DNA from: Flavobacterium sp. J27
GTDB lineage: Bacteria; Bacteroidota; Bacteroidia; Flavobacteriales; Flavobacteriaceae
Length of the DNA: 64,000 bases
NCBI RefSeq assembly: GCF_004303025.1
Contig: NZ_PJQW01000002.1
Span: 1 to 64,000 of the forward strand
Direction of reading: 5' to 3'
Shown here one piece after another: positions 35,490 to 44,743 of the stretch. The translations under genes and the position numbers were made by a program. Numbering within the stretch: the stretch's first letter is position 1; every line of letters starts with the position of its first letter. The notes under the pieces were generated by a model. It searched no databases. It had not been told where the DNA came from and was given only the letters and a program-made list of their open reading frames with translations.

Positions 35490-35552
35490 CAAAACTAGAA
35501 ATAAAACCTCTATGGCTATTTATATAATTTTTTTAAACTTTTATATAATTTA
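35490..35552 (-). promoter_or_regulatory. 21-bp direct-repeat promoter (mla operon)
   Basis: Gene-sense order: distal AAATTATATAAA (plus 35540-35551), proximal AAATTATATAAA (35519-35530), -7 box TAGTTTTG (35490-35497). The two half-sites are identical over 12 bases and 21 bp apart. Confidence 0.85.
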
Positions 35553-35595
35553 TATTAAACACTACTCAAAGGACAAATTATAGTATGTGTTAATT

Positions 35596-37878
35596 TTAAA
35601 ATGGGTAACCAATAGCTAAGTTAAAAATTAAATTTTCTTTTCTCCAATTACCATCACCAAAGTTAATGTCATCGATAACCCACTCTTCTCCTTTTGGCAA
35701 ATACGGTTTACGTAAGGGGAATGCAAAATCGGTTCTTAAAACTAAAAAATTAAAGTCAAATCGAAGTCCTACACCAGTTCCAATGGCTAATTGACTCATA
35801 AAATCTTTGGTAAATTTTGCTCCAGGTTTGTTAGTGTCTTCATGGATTAACCAAATATTTCCACCGTCTAAAAAAACAGCTCCTTTTATAAAATTATAGA
35901 TTTTCGCTCTTAGTTCGGTATTAAATTCGAGTTTTACATCTCCAGATTGATCAGGCAAAAAGGTATTATTAGTAGTGTCTAAAAATGTTCCAGGACCAAT
36001 AGAACGGGCACGGAATGCTCTAATACTACTTGTACCTCCTATAAAAAATTGTTTAATGAAAGGTAATTCATTTGAATTTCCATAAGGAACACCTACACCC
36101 ATAATAATTCTACTAGCTAATTTGGTTTCATTACCTAAATTTAAATAATGTCTGAAATCAACTTCAAATTTAGCAAATTGACTAAAAGGAACTCCCAAAA
36201 TACTTTTAGGATTATTAGGATCATTGGCACCCATTATCAAACCAGTCGCATTAGCTGATAAGTCAGCTGCACCTTTAAAATAAAAAGTATGTTTTTTTTG
36301 AGACAGCATAGTATTGGTATACGTATATGAATAAGTAGGACCAAAAATGAGTTGTTTTCGAATTACTTTTTCTAGAGAAGGGTTGGCTTCTATTTGTTCG
36401 CGGTATAAATCGGTAACACCATTTGAAGTGGTATAGGTAATATCGAATACATTGAGATTATGCTCTTTTCTAACATTTTCTTTCCATTGATAACCAAATG
36501 AACTCTTAAAAGTTTGTAAGGAATATAATTGAGAACGAAATTGATATTCATAATTAATGAGTGCTTTGGTTCGTGGTACAAATCCACTGGCGGTATGTGC
36601 TTTAAAAGGAGCTATAAAACGAGGCCAAGTTAGACTAGTTTCACCTCCAAAACGATAAACATTAAAGCCATTGTTTTGTCCTGAAACCTGCACTTCCAAA
36701 CCTCCAAAGACAGAAATAGCAAGTATTTCTGCACCTCTAAAAGTGTTGCGATTGCTCCAATTTACGTTGATTTCAGTACCAGAATAATTGGCAGAATTAC
36801 TTTTAGCCAAGGCTTCAAAACGAATTGATTTTTTTGGCAAAGGAGTGAGGTAATAATAAGCATCTAAATAATTTCCTATAGTATCTTTTTCTTTAAATTG
36901 ATTCTTTACAAATTTAAAAGCACCTAAGGTAATTAATCTATTCAACGATAAATTGTGGTGAGTTCTATTATATAAGTCTCCTTTTTTAAAATTAAGTGTA
37001 TTCTCAAAAACAACAGGTTTAAATAGGCTATCTTCATCAATAATAGTGAAATTCTCTTCTTTTATAGCATAATTTGTTTTCTGATTAAGTGTATCTTCTT
37101 CAATTTTAAAATTAGAATACACCAAAATATCATGAATTTTAAATGGTTTTTTTGCTTTCTCAGGAGTATTCTCTTTGAGTTCTAATAATAATGTTACTTC
37201 ATGATTACCCACGGTACTATCTACTTTCGTTAAAATATAATTTTCATTGAAGTAGTAATAACCTAATTCTTTTAGCTTTGAATCAATTCGTGCTCTTTCA
37301 CTTTTAATTTTATCTAGATCATAGGCTTCTCCCACAGTTAAAAGACTTCTTTTATGGAAGCGAGTCATTTCTTTTGAGATTTCTAATGAATCTTTTGGAT
37401 ATACTATATTTTTTAAAAAATATTGGTAATTTAAGGAAACAGTATAAGTAGCTTTTCCTTTTTTACCTCTTCGAGTAGAATCGGTTGCGACTTTTACATT
37501 AAAAAAACCTTTATTTTCGGCATGATTTTGAAGTATTTTTTTGTTATAAGCTAAATCCACTTCACTAAATAAAACTGGCTTTTCGCCTAATTTATATTTT
37601 AACCAATGTCTAAACCCTTTTTCTTTAGTAACTTCACCAGCTAAATTATAAAAGAAAATTCCAGGACGCATCCCAAGAATTGATCGATTCGTTTTTGGGC
37701 GAACAAGTTCGTTTAAGCTTTTCTCTATTTTTTTTCTTTCAGACTTGGTGGTTTTTTCTCCATTTATTTTCAGTTGATGACCAGTATATAATAAATCACC
37801 TTCAGGTATATTTTTTGTACCGCTACAACCCGAAAGGAGTAAAATTGTAAAAAATATAATGCAATATTTTGTTCTCAT
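35596..37878 (-). CDS. tamL: TamL, BamA/TamA-family outer-membrane assembly lipoprotein
   Basis: A 760-residue protein with a lipobox (LLLSGC), POTRA-like domains in roughly the first 370 residues and a 16-strand Omp85 barrel. The barrel carries the GTSSIRAFRARSIGPG motif near 600 and ends ...GYPF with the C-terminal Phe. TamL is the Bacteroidota counterpart of TamA and pairs with TamB, whose gene immediately precedes it and shares a base at 37878. The pair inserts or transports outer-membrane components. Confidence 0.93.
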   Translation of the reverse strand: MRTKYCIIFFTILLLSGCSGTKNIPEGDLLYTGHQLKINGEKTTKSERKKIEKSLNELVRPKTNRSILGMRPGIFFYNLAGEVTKEKGFRHWLKYKLGEKPVLFSEVDLAYNKKILQNHAENKGFFNVKVATDSTRRGKKGKATYTVSLNYQYFLKNIVYPKDSLEISKEMTRFHKRSLLTVGEAYDLDKIKSERARIDSKLKELGYYYFNENYILTKVDSTVGNHEVTLLLELKENTPEKAKKPFKIHDILVYSNFKIEEDTLNQKTNYAIKEENFTIIDEDSLFKPVVFENTLNFKKGDLYNRTHHNLSLNRLITLGAFKFVKNQFKEKDTIGNYLDAYYYLTPLPKKSIRFEALAKSNSANYSGTEINVNWSNRNTFRGAEILAISVFGGLEVQVSGQNNGFNVYRFGGETSLTWPRFIAPFKAHTASGFVPRTKALINYEYQFRSQLYSLQTFKSSFGYQWKENVRKEHNLNVFDITYTTSNGVTDLYREQIEANPSLEKVIRKQLIFGPTYSYTYTNTMLSQKKHTFYFKGAADLSANATGLIMGANDPNNPKSILGVPFSQFAKFEVDFRHYLNLGNETKLASRIIMGVGVPYGNSNELPFIKQFFIGGTSSIRAFRARSIGPGTFLDTTNNTFLPDQSGDVKLEFNTELRAKIYNFIKGAVFLDGGNIWLIHEDTNKPGAKFTKDFMSQLAIGTGVGLRFDFNFLVLRTDFAFPLRKPYLPKGEEWVIDDINFGDGNWRKENLIFNLAIGYPF

Positions 37879-40800
37879 TATTGTTTTTTGTCTTTGTTTT
37901 TTTGGAATAATTCTTTAAACTTATCATAATTCATGGTAATAATAAATGCCACTCCGGTTTCTATAACCTGACCTTGTAATGCCACCTGATAATTGTTTTT
38001 ACGGTAGGCTTTTAATTTATATCGTCCGTCTTTAGTAAGTAAATATTCAGCACTAAGATCACCAGCAATGGTATTTGCTTGTTCGTTTTCATTTGGTGTT
38101 CCTTCAACGCCAAAACTACTACCAATGGAAATTTTTAATCGGTCATCTAATAATTCTTTTGTAACACCAATATTTAAATCAGTGCGATCTTGTTTTTGAC
38201 CAGTTGTATAATCTTCAGTTGCTTCTAAATCAAAATCAATTTGGAAACCATCTATTAAATCACCAGCAATTTGATTGAGTTGCTCCGACAAAATACGACT
38301 CGCACTTTGTTTAGCTAAATATCCAGCGCTTAAGCCACCACTTTCACTTTGAAACGGATTTTCGCCAATAAACCTGTTCAATAAAAGGACTGCAAAAACT
38401 TGTTTATTTAAAACATCTTCTTGTTGTCTTATCTGTTCTAATTTTGCTTGTGTTGTACTAATAACTTCATTGGAAACATCATTATTTCCATCTGGTAAAA
38501 CGATATCAAATTGAATTTCAGGTTGCATTAATTCGCCTGACATTTTCAATTGAGTTTCAAAAGAGATTTTTTGTTTGTAGGTGTTTCTCTCATCTGTGCT
38601 TGCAGTTCCTAATTGATCGTTTACTAAATCTATTGGGGCAATATCTGATTTATAAATAGCCGTTACACTTACATTGGCACTGGTAGGCTCACCTGTCCAG
38701 AGAATATAGCTACCCGGTTTTATGTCAAATTTTCTTTTGATTAAGTTAAAGTTCATTTCATAAGAACCGTCAGTAAATTCATATTTTCCAGTAAGAGTAG
38801 TTTTTCCCGAAGGATCAATGCCTCCAGTTAATTTGGCTTCTCCTTTTAATTTTAAAAAATCACCATTTGCTTTATCAATAATAATTGAAATTTCGGCATC
38901 CTTATCGATTTCAATTGTTGCCGAAGCATCAATTCCTTTTACATCTGTTTCTGTAATTTGTTTTAAAGAATCTTCGACAGTAATTAATACAGGCTGATCT
39001 TGGTCTACAAACGTAACAATACCTTCTCGATCAGCAATAGAAGGATCTTCTTGAGGCAATACGATAGTAAATTCGGTATCTTTATTTATTTTGATATTCC
39101 CGTTTACGATTGGGCTTTCTAAAGTACCTTTTAAGTTGATATTGTTATCTAAAAATAAGGTACCATAAAATAATTCATTATCATTTGCTTTAGAATTAAT
39201 GGCTTTAAAATTTTTGGCAATAATATTTAAATTAAATTCTGGATTTGTATAATCGTTACTATTTACTGTGCCATTTATTTCTAAATCATTGTCATTTTCA
39301 TCTTTAAATCGAAAGGTTTTAAATGAAATAAGATTGGAATTAAAATCTATTTTATCATTAATTAATTTAAATTTTGAATTAAGAGGAGCGACTATAAAGC
39401 CTACATTATTGAATTTTAGACTTCCATTTATATTTGGATTACTTGCTTTACCAGTAACTAATAATTTACCATTCAAATACCCTTCACTTTCTTTTAAATT
39501 TTCAGATGTAAAAGGTTGTAATGAGTGCATTTGTAACCGATCTAAATTAATTTGAAAATGCAATGTTTCAATATCCTTTTTATAATCTCCAGTAATAGCT
39601 ACCTCATTATTTTTTCCTGTTAAAGCAATATTAGCCGAATAGGTATTCGCTATTTTGTTATCAATTTTTACAGATAAATTACCGATTGTATCTTTTTTAA
39701 AGGTAAAATTAGCTATAGCTACATCAGCCATAAAAGTAGGTGAGGAGTTGTTATTTTCTATGGTTGTAACACCGTTAGCTGTTCCACCAAATTCATAATT
39801 TGAACTAATAATATTTGTTACCGATTGTAATTCAAAATCTTTTAAATCAATTTGAATAGGTGCTGAAAAAGAGTCAGTTTCAGATTGAATTTTTAACTCA
39901 TTTCCTTCTTTAGATAAAATGAAATCGGAAATGTGAATGCCTGATGAACTTATTTTAATTGTGTTTTCTGCTGCAATGTTCCATTTATTATAATTTAAAA
40001 CTAAATTTTCTGGGTTAATTTTAATTTCAGAAATATTTTCTTTAGTAATATAATCTCCAGAGATAGCATATTTTTCAATTTCTTTTGCATCTACAATACT
40101 GGCTTGGTACGTAAGTGTATTATTTTCTATTTTACCAGAAAGCTTGGTTTTTGGAATGGTAAAATCATTGTTTTTAATGGTTCCAATTTGGGTATTGTAG
40201 CGTAAACCTTTTTCTTTTTTATCTACAGAAAACTGTGTGGCAATAATTTCTGTACCTGCATATTTTATATTTGGAATAGTTGCTTTTAAAGCAATACTGT
40301 CGGTAAGGGAATTATAGGCCCCAATGATAGAAATAGCTTCCATTTCTTCCAAATTTGGAACTATTTTCTTTAGAATTTCTTCTTCTTTTATATTGATTTC
40401 AAAATTTAGAATTTGTGGGTTGTTGTTGTTGTTGTTTTGTGGTTTGGAATTGGAATGTAAGTCGATATAATTTGAAATACTTTCTTGTACATCGCTTACT
40501 AAAGAAGACAATTGATAATTTCCGTGAAAGGTAGCATTTGCAAATTGTGATTTTAAAATGATAGAATCTTTTTCAGCAGTTGCTACACTTCGTAAAGAAA
40601 TAGTATCTAGAGGAAATTGTTCTTTTTCTAGAGCGACTAAAAAATTAGTTGCTTGAAAATGCCCGTTTAAATTATCGATAGCTAAGGTTTCAAAATCGGC
40701 CATAACATCGCCTCTCATTTTTAAAGGACCAGCATGTAAGTTCAATTTATTCAAATCAATTAGGTCTATAGTTAAATTAAGTTTGGCTTTAGGGTATTTG

Positions 40801-42839
40801 CCATCAAAATCACCAGTAGTTTCTAAATTATAAGTCAGATTTGGATCAGAAGATTGAGAAGTAACTGTAAAAGTACCCTTTTGAAGAGTTCCATCTACAA
40901 CAATATTTTTGTATTCATAGTCATTATATTTTGCTGAAAGTACTTCAATTGTAGCGGTTGCATTTGCTTTTTTAGGGTTTAAAGAACTTCCTTTTACATT
41001 GGTTTTAACCGAAACTTTACCTAATGCTTTATTTTGAATGAGTTTACCAATATAAAATTCTTGTAATGAAGCATTCAGAGCGTATTGTTCGTTTTCTTTT
41101 TCTTGTTGATTAAAAGAGGCTTCAACAATGGCATTACCATACGAACTTTTGAGATCAATAGAGGTATTAAAATTTTGCATTGTACCTTTAAAATTGCCTG
41201 TAGCCGCAAACTGTTCTGGTAAACTAATTGAAGTGGGTATGGTTCCATTAGGAAGTAGATTCTTCATATCTGAAGCAGTACTTTCTAATTGAAGAATATT
41301 TAAATCAAAATAAGCTTCATCCATTTTTGGTAAACCAGTAATCGTTCCTTTGGTATTTATTTTTGTGTTTCCAATTCCAGATAGCGTAAATTGATTAATT
41401 ATCAAATTTGCTAATGAACCATTGGCTCTTGCAGTAAAAAGAACATGATGGTTAGAATATTCTTTAAAAGGCGATTGGTTCGCTAATTTTGGAACTATTA
41501 AAAGGACATCTTGTATACCTAAAGTACTATTACTAAAGTTAGTATTTACTTTAATTTTTTCTGGATGCGATGTTATTGAAGCAATAGATGGATAACTGAG
41601 GTGAATGTTTTCGTTTTTAAACTGAGTTTGCGGAGTAATCAATTTTAAATTTTTCAAGAAAGCATTTTTTTTAGAATATTGAAATTGTGCACTACACTCT
41701 TGAATTGTGAGGCCACTTTTTTCATAAAAATGCAACTCTGAAATAGTTCCAGAGATGGCATCTGTGCTATATACTAAATCGTTTCCTTTAAAGTTGAAAT
41801 TTTGTACATTTATATGATTAAAATCGAAACCTTTTTTTGTTTTTATGGTTGCATGGTTGTGAAAAGCATAATTAATTTTTTTTAATTCTACTTTTTCGAG
41901 AACAATTTTCCAATCGGAATCTTGCTTTGTCGTGTTTTGCACTATATTTCTAGATTCATTTTTGCCTAAATTGAATACTCCTTTTGTGTTTTTAAAAAGT
42001 AATTCGCTACAATGAAGATAACGTTGATTCCAATCAAAATCGGTAATTTGAGTTTCTAGCTTTTCGAAAGCAATTTGTGTGTCTATTTTTGAATTTTTGT
42101 CATTATAAGTTACTTCAATTTGTGATAAATCGATATGTTTTAATTTTAAATCTACAGATTGTTTTGCTGTTTCTTCTTTAATTTTTGTGTTTACTTTATC
42201 TACACTTTCCACTACTCCTTGATTTAATTTTAATTGCAAACCTGTAAGTTTAATTTCAGGAATATCAAATTGCAAACTATCTAAGTTAAATGCCTTAAAA
42301 TTAGTTTCAAATTGAATCACTTTTAGCGTAACATCGTTTTTATGGATTACATCATTATAATAAAATTTTGTATTTGTAATAGTAACTCCGTCAATTTTTA
42401 TTTTCATAGGTTGGGAAGTCTCTTTCTTATCTGGAGAAGAAAAAGCGGTAATGATATAGTCGAAATTATAAACAGAATCTTTGTCTTTATCAATTTTAGC
42501 GGTTATACCATCTAAATTTACCTGATTAATTTCAATAGAATTACGCAATAGTTTGATAAGACTCACGTCAACATCGATTTTTTTTCCACTCAGTAAAGTA
42601 TCACCAGATTGATCTTCGAAATAGAAATCGGTTAGAATGACTTTCTTTGGTAATCCAATTTCTATAGAACCAATTTCAACTTTTGTTTTAATTTTATTCT
42701 CTAGATAAGAAACGGCTTTGTCTTTGACATAATTTTGGACAAAAGGAATTTGTAAAGCTATCATTAAAAGGAAAATAAGTCCAATTATAGAACCTACGAT
42801 CCAAAGTATAATTTTTGCAATTTTTTTAATCTTATTCAT
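37878..42839 (-). CDS. tamB: TamB-domain translocation/assembly protein
   Basis: A very large (1653 aa) inner-membrane-anchored protein. It has one N-terminal helix (IILWIVGSIIGLIFLLMIALQIPFVQ), an AsmA-like start (VEIGSIEIGLPKKVILTDFYFEDQ) and a long beta-helical body. The C-terminal DUF490/TamB domain (about 1330-1640) contains QKISFETQLKMSGELMQPEIQFDIVLPD. Bridges inner and outer membranes and works with TamL. It overlaps tamL by one base. Confidence 0.94.
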   Translation of the reverse strand: MNKIKKIAKIILWIVGSIIGLIFLLMIALQIPFVQNYVKDKAVSYLENKIKTKVEIGSIEIGLPKKVILTDFYFEDQSGDTLLSGKKIDVDVSLIKLLRNSIEINQVNLDGITAKIDKDKDSVYNFDYIITAFSSPDKKETSQPMKIKIDGVTITNTKFYYNDVIHKNDVTLKVIQFETNFKAFNLDSLQFDIPEIKLTGLQLKLNQGVVESVDKVNTKIKEETAKQSVDLKLKHIDLSQIEVTYNDKNSKIDTQIAFEKLETQITDFDWNQRYLHCSELLFKNTKGVFNLGKNESRNIVQNTTKQDSDWKIVLEKVELKKINYAFHNHATIKTKKGFDFNHINVQNFNFKGNDLVYSTDAISGTISELHFYEKSGLTIQECSAQFQYSKKNAFLKNLKLITPQTQFKNENIHLSYPSIASITSHPEKIKVNTNFSNSTLGIQDVLLIVPKLANQSPFKEYSNHHVLFTARANGSLANLIINQFTLSGIGNTKINTKGTITGLPKMDEAYFDLNILQLESTASDMKNLLPNGTIPTSISLPEQFAATGNFKGTMQNFNTSIDLKSSYGNAIVEASFNQQEKENEQYALNASLQEFYIGKLIQNKALGKVSVKTNVKGSSLNPKKANATATIEVLSAKYNDYEYKNIVVDGTLQKGTFTVTSQSSDPNLTYNLETTGDFDGKYPKAKLNLTIDLIDLNKLNLHAGPLKMRGDVMADFETLAIDNLNGHFQATNFLVALEKEQFPLDTISLRSVATAEKDSIILKSQFANATFHGNYQLSSLVSDVQESISNYIDLHSNSKPQNNNNNNPQILNFEINIKEEEILKKIVPNLEEMEAISIIGAYNSLTDSIALKATIPNIKYAGTEIIATQFSVDKKEKGLRYNTQIGTIKNNDFTIPKTKLSGKIENNTLTYQASIVDAKEIEKYAISGDYITKENISEIKINPENLVLNYNKWNIAAENTIKISSSGIHISDFILSKEGNELKIQSETDSFSAPIQIDLKDFELQSVTNIISSNYEFGGTANGVTTIENNNSSPTFMADVAIANFTFKKDTIGNLSVKIDNKIANTYSANIALTGKNNEVAITGDYKKDIETLHFQINLDRLQMHSLQPFTSENLKESEGYLNGKLLVTGKASNPNINGSLKFNNVGFIVAPLNSKFKLINDKIDFNSNLISFKTFRFKDENDNDLEINGTVNSNDYTNPEFNLNIIAKNFKAINSKANDNELFYGTLFLDNNINLKGTLESPIVNGNIKINKDTEFTIVLPQEDPSIADREGIVTFVDQDQPVLITVEDSLKQITETDVKGIDASATIEIDKDAEISIIIDKANGDFLKLKGEAKLTGGIDPSGKTTLTGKYEFTDGSYEMNFNLIKRKFDIKPGSYILWTGEPTSANVSVTAIYKSDIAPIDLVNDQLGTASTDERNTYKQKISFETQLKMSGELMQPEIQFDIVLPDGNNDVSNEVISTTQAKLEQIRQQEDVLNKQVFAVLLLNRFIGENPFQSESGGLSAGYLAKQSASRILSEQLNQIAGDLIDGFQIDFDLEATEDYTTGQKQDRTDLNIGVTKELLDDRLKISIGSSFGVEGTPNENEQANTIAGDLSAEYLLTKDGRYKLKAYRKNNYQVALQGQVIETGVAFIITMNYDKFKELFQKNKDKKQ

Positions 42840-42908
42840 TCGAATTAAAAGGTATAATTTATGCCAATTCCTTGATATCCTAAACCAACTTCAGTTGCTG
42901 TAATTAGA

Positions 42909-43637
42909 TTAGATTGTTTTTTTATGTAGTTTGGGAACTAAAATACCACTGGTTGCACCAATAATATAGCCTACAATTGCATCGGAAAGAAAATGATTTC
43001 TTCCCTTTACTCTGTAAAAACCCACCGCAGCAGGAAGTATTGCAGCGCCAAGCCAAATATAAGGTTTTGCTTTCGAATTAGGATAAAAGTCAGGATAAAC
43101 TTGTGCCGCAAAAAATGTGTAAGCTGTAGCTGTGGCAACATGACCACTAAAAAAGGAATGTTTTTTGTTGCTTTCTAACCGTTGGTCCCAACTTAAATTT
43201 GTATTGTATACTTTAGATCTCGATTTTTCTACTAACGCTGAAGTCATAGTAAATGTAACTAAAGACAAACCTACTGCTTCTACATACATTACTGATAATT
43301 GCCTTGCATATTCTCTCGTATTTTTATTTAAAGTAAACAGGAAAGGGACTGCTAATGAGGCATACAAAGGAATGTCGCTTTTTGCAGAAGTTTCTTTATT
43401 GTAATTTCCAGCAGACGAACGATCAACAAACCAAATATTATTAGAATTTAATTGTTCTAATTTAGCTTCAGTGAGAGTTTTTTTATTCTTAATTAACAAT
43501 AAACTGACTGTATTTATACCTGCAGTTTTTACAATAATGGAACCATCTGTTACCAAGTCAGTAAGGTAAGAAGAACTGTTTTTTCCTAAACTAATGTTTA
43601 GGAAAAACAAACTATATAAGATTGCTATTTTCTTCAT
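42909..43637 (-). CDS. PAP2 family phosphatase, likely frameshifted at an A7 run
   Basis: A PAP2 phosphatase with motifs SFFSGHVATATAY (catalytic His) and YRVKGRNHFLSDAIVG. I start it at 43637 (MKKIAILYSLF), not at 43667, because a -7 box lies at 43665-43672. The frame ends at 42909 after PKLHKKTI. Removing one A from the A7 run just before gives a continuation ending ...TATEVGLGYQGIGINYTF and a stop at 42845-42847. That is a credible terminal beta strand, so the intact gene would end at 42845. Either a sequencing or real indel, or phase variation. Confidence 0.8.
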   Translation of the reverse strand: MKKIAILYSLFFLNISLGKNSSSYLTDLVTDGSIIVKTAGINTVSLLLIKNKKTLTEAKLEQLNSNNIWFVDRSSAGNYNKETSAKSDIPLYASLAVPFLFTLNKNTREYARQLSVMYVEAVGLSLVTFTMTSALVEKSRSKVYNTNLSWDQRLESNKKHSFFSGHVATATAYTFFAAQVYPDFYPNSKAKPYIWLGAAILPAAVGFYRVKGRNHFLSDAIVGYIIGATSGILVPKLHKKTI

Positions 43638-43664
43638 TTGGAACTTGTTTGTATTTGTTGTATA

Positions 43665-43727
43665 CAAAATAACAACTCCTCAATAAGAAACGTCTTACAC
43701 AATATGAGTCAACTTTTATATAATTTA
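43665..43727 (-). promoter_or_regulatory. 21-bp direct-repeat promoter (PAP2 gene)
   Basis: Gene-sense order: distal AAATTATATAAA (plus 43715-43726), proximal ATATTGTGTAAG (43694-43705), -7 box TTATTTTG (43665-43672). Spacing conserved. It excludes the upstream ATG at 43667 as the start. Confidence 0.75.
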
Positions 43728-43751
43728 AAGGCAAGTCAGCATATCAAATAG

Positions 43752-43813
43752 TAATTATATAAATGATTCATAGTAAAGTATAACAGGGTAAGCTTAGTGT
43801 AGTTCTAATTTTA
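43752..43813 (+). promoter_or_regulatory. 21-bp direct-repeat promoter (DUF6268/GAF operon)
   Basis: Divergent from the PAP2 promoter. Distal half-site TAATTATATAAA (43752-43763), proximal GTAAAGTATAAC (43773-43784), -7 box TAATTTTA (43806-43813), 20 nt before the ATG. The proximal half-site is the weakest of the set but the geometry is exact. Confidence 0.65.
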
Positions 43814-43832
43814 CAAGACAAAAATAAATACT

Positions 43833-44741
43833 ATGAAACTGAAACCAATAATCCTTATTATTTTTTTCTGCTTTACTGCATTACAAGCACAGTTTGATAC
43901 AGATGCAATTCGCTTGAATATTTCTCATATTCCTAATTCCAATCTAAAAAATGCAGCAGCAAGAGCCGATTTAACAGAGGTTGATTTTCAAAGTTTCACA
44001 CCCACAATTAGAATTGGTAAAACCACGAAACTCAATAGCATTATAAATTATAGACTGTATGATTATAATTTCGATTCTAGTGATGCTGAAGCCAATTCGT
44101 ATCCAGATAATATGCATCATTTTAAGTATGTGTTGCTCATTCGTCAAAAAATAAATGATAATTGGAACGCTTATATTGCTCCTAGGTTAAACATAAGAAC
44201 TGACTTAAAAACCAATTTTAATCAACAAGATTTATTTCCAGCATTAACAGCTATGTTTGTAAAAAATGTAGTAAGAAATCCACATTATAAGTATGGAATT
44301 GGGTTAAATTTTAATAATAATAACGGTAAATTTAGAGTGTTACCCACAGCTTATTTTCATTATCAAAAAGACAATATGAAAATTAGCGCTTTTATTCCAT
44401 CTAAAGCATCTATTATGTTTTCAAATCATAATGCAATCTACGGATTTGGATATCATTCCGAAAGTAATATAACCCATTTAAATTTGTCTAACAATCTTGG
44501 TGCAAATCCCAATAAAATTACTTATCTTAGAAACATGAATGTATTTGTCTATCCTTCTTATTCAAGGCACTTAGGATCAGATATTTGGGCAACATTAAAA
44601 GCAGGAATTACCATCCTTCGACTGTATGAACAATACGATAGTAACTTTAATGATATTTCGGAGTACTATAATGATTCATTTAAACCTAATGTATTTTTTA
44701 GTATAGGTTTTAGTTACAAAGTCGATGACAGTAAGAAATAA
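43833..44741 (+). CDS. DUF6268-like outer-membrane beta-barrel protein
   Basis: A 302-residue protein with a signal peptide (IFFCFTALQAQ) and alternating aromatic/hydrophobic strands. Pattern segments include FTPTIRIGKTTKLNSIINYRLYDYNF, YIAPRLNIRTD and the final FFSIGFSYKVDDSKK. It resembles the DUF6268 barrel family. It is followed 2 nt later by the GAF-domain gene and preceded by its own stress-type promoter. Confidence 0.78.
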   Translation: MKLKPIILIIFFCFTALQAQFDTDAIRLNISHIPNSNLKNAAARADLTEVDFQSFTPTIRIGKTTKLNSIINYRLYDYNFDSSDAEANSYPDNMHHFKYVLLIRQKINDNWNAYIAPRLNIRTDLKTNFNQQDLFPALTAMFVKNVVRNPHYKYGIGLNFNNNNGKFRVLPTAYFHYQKDNMKISAFIPSKASIMFSNHNAIYGFGYHSESNITHLNLSNNLGANPNKITYLRNMNVFVYPSYSRHLGSDIWATLKAGITILRLYEQYDSNFNDISEYYNDSFKPNVFFSIGFSYKVDDSKK

Positions 44742-44743
44742 CT

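Noticed and set aside
43686..43697. AGAAACGTCTTA also present in the stem-loop at 17445-17477
   Set aside because: A 12-base match without palindromic context here; likely chance in AT-rich sequence.
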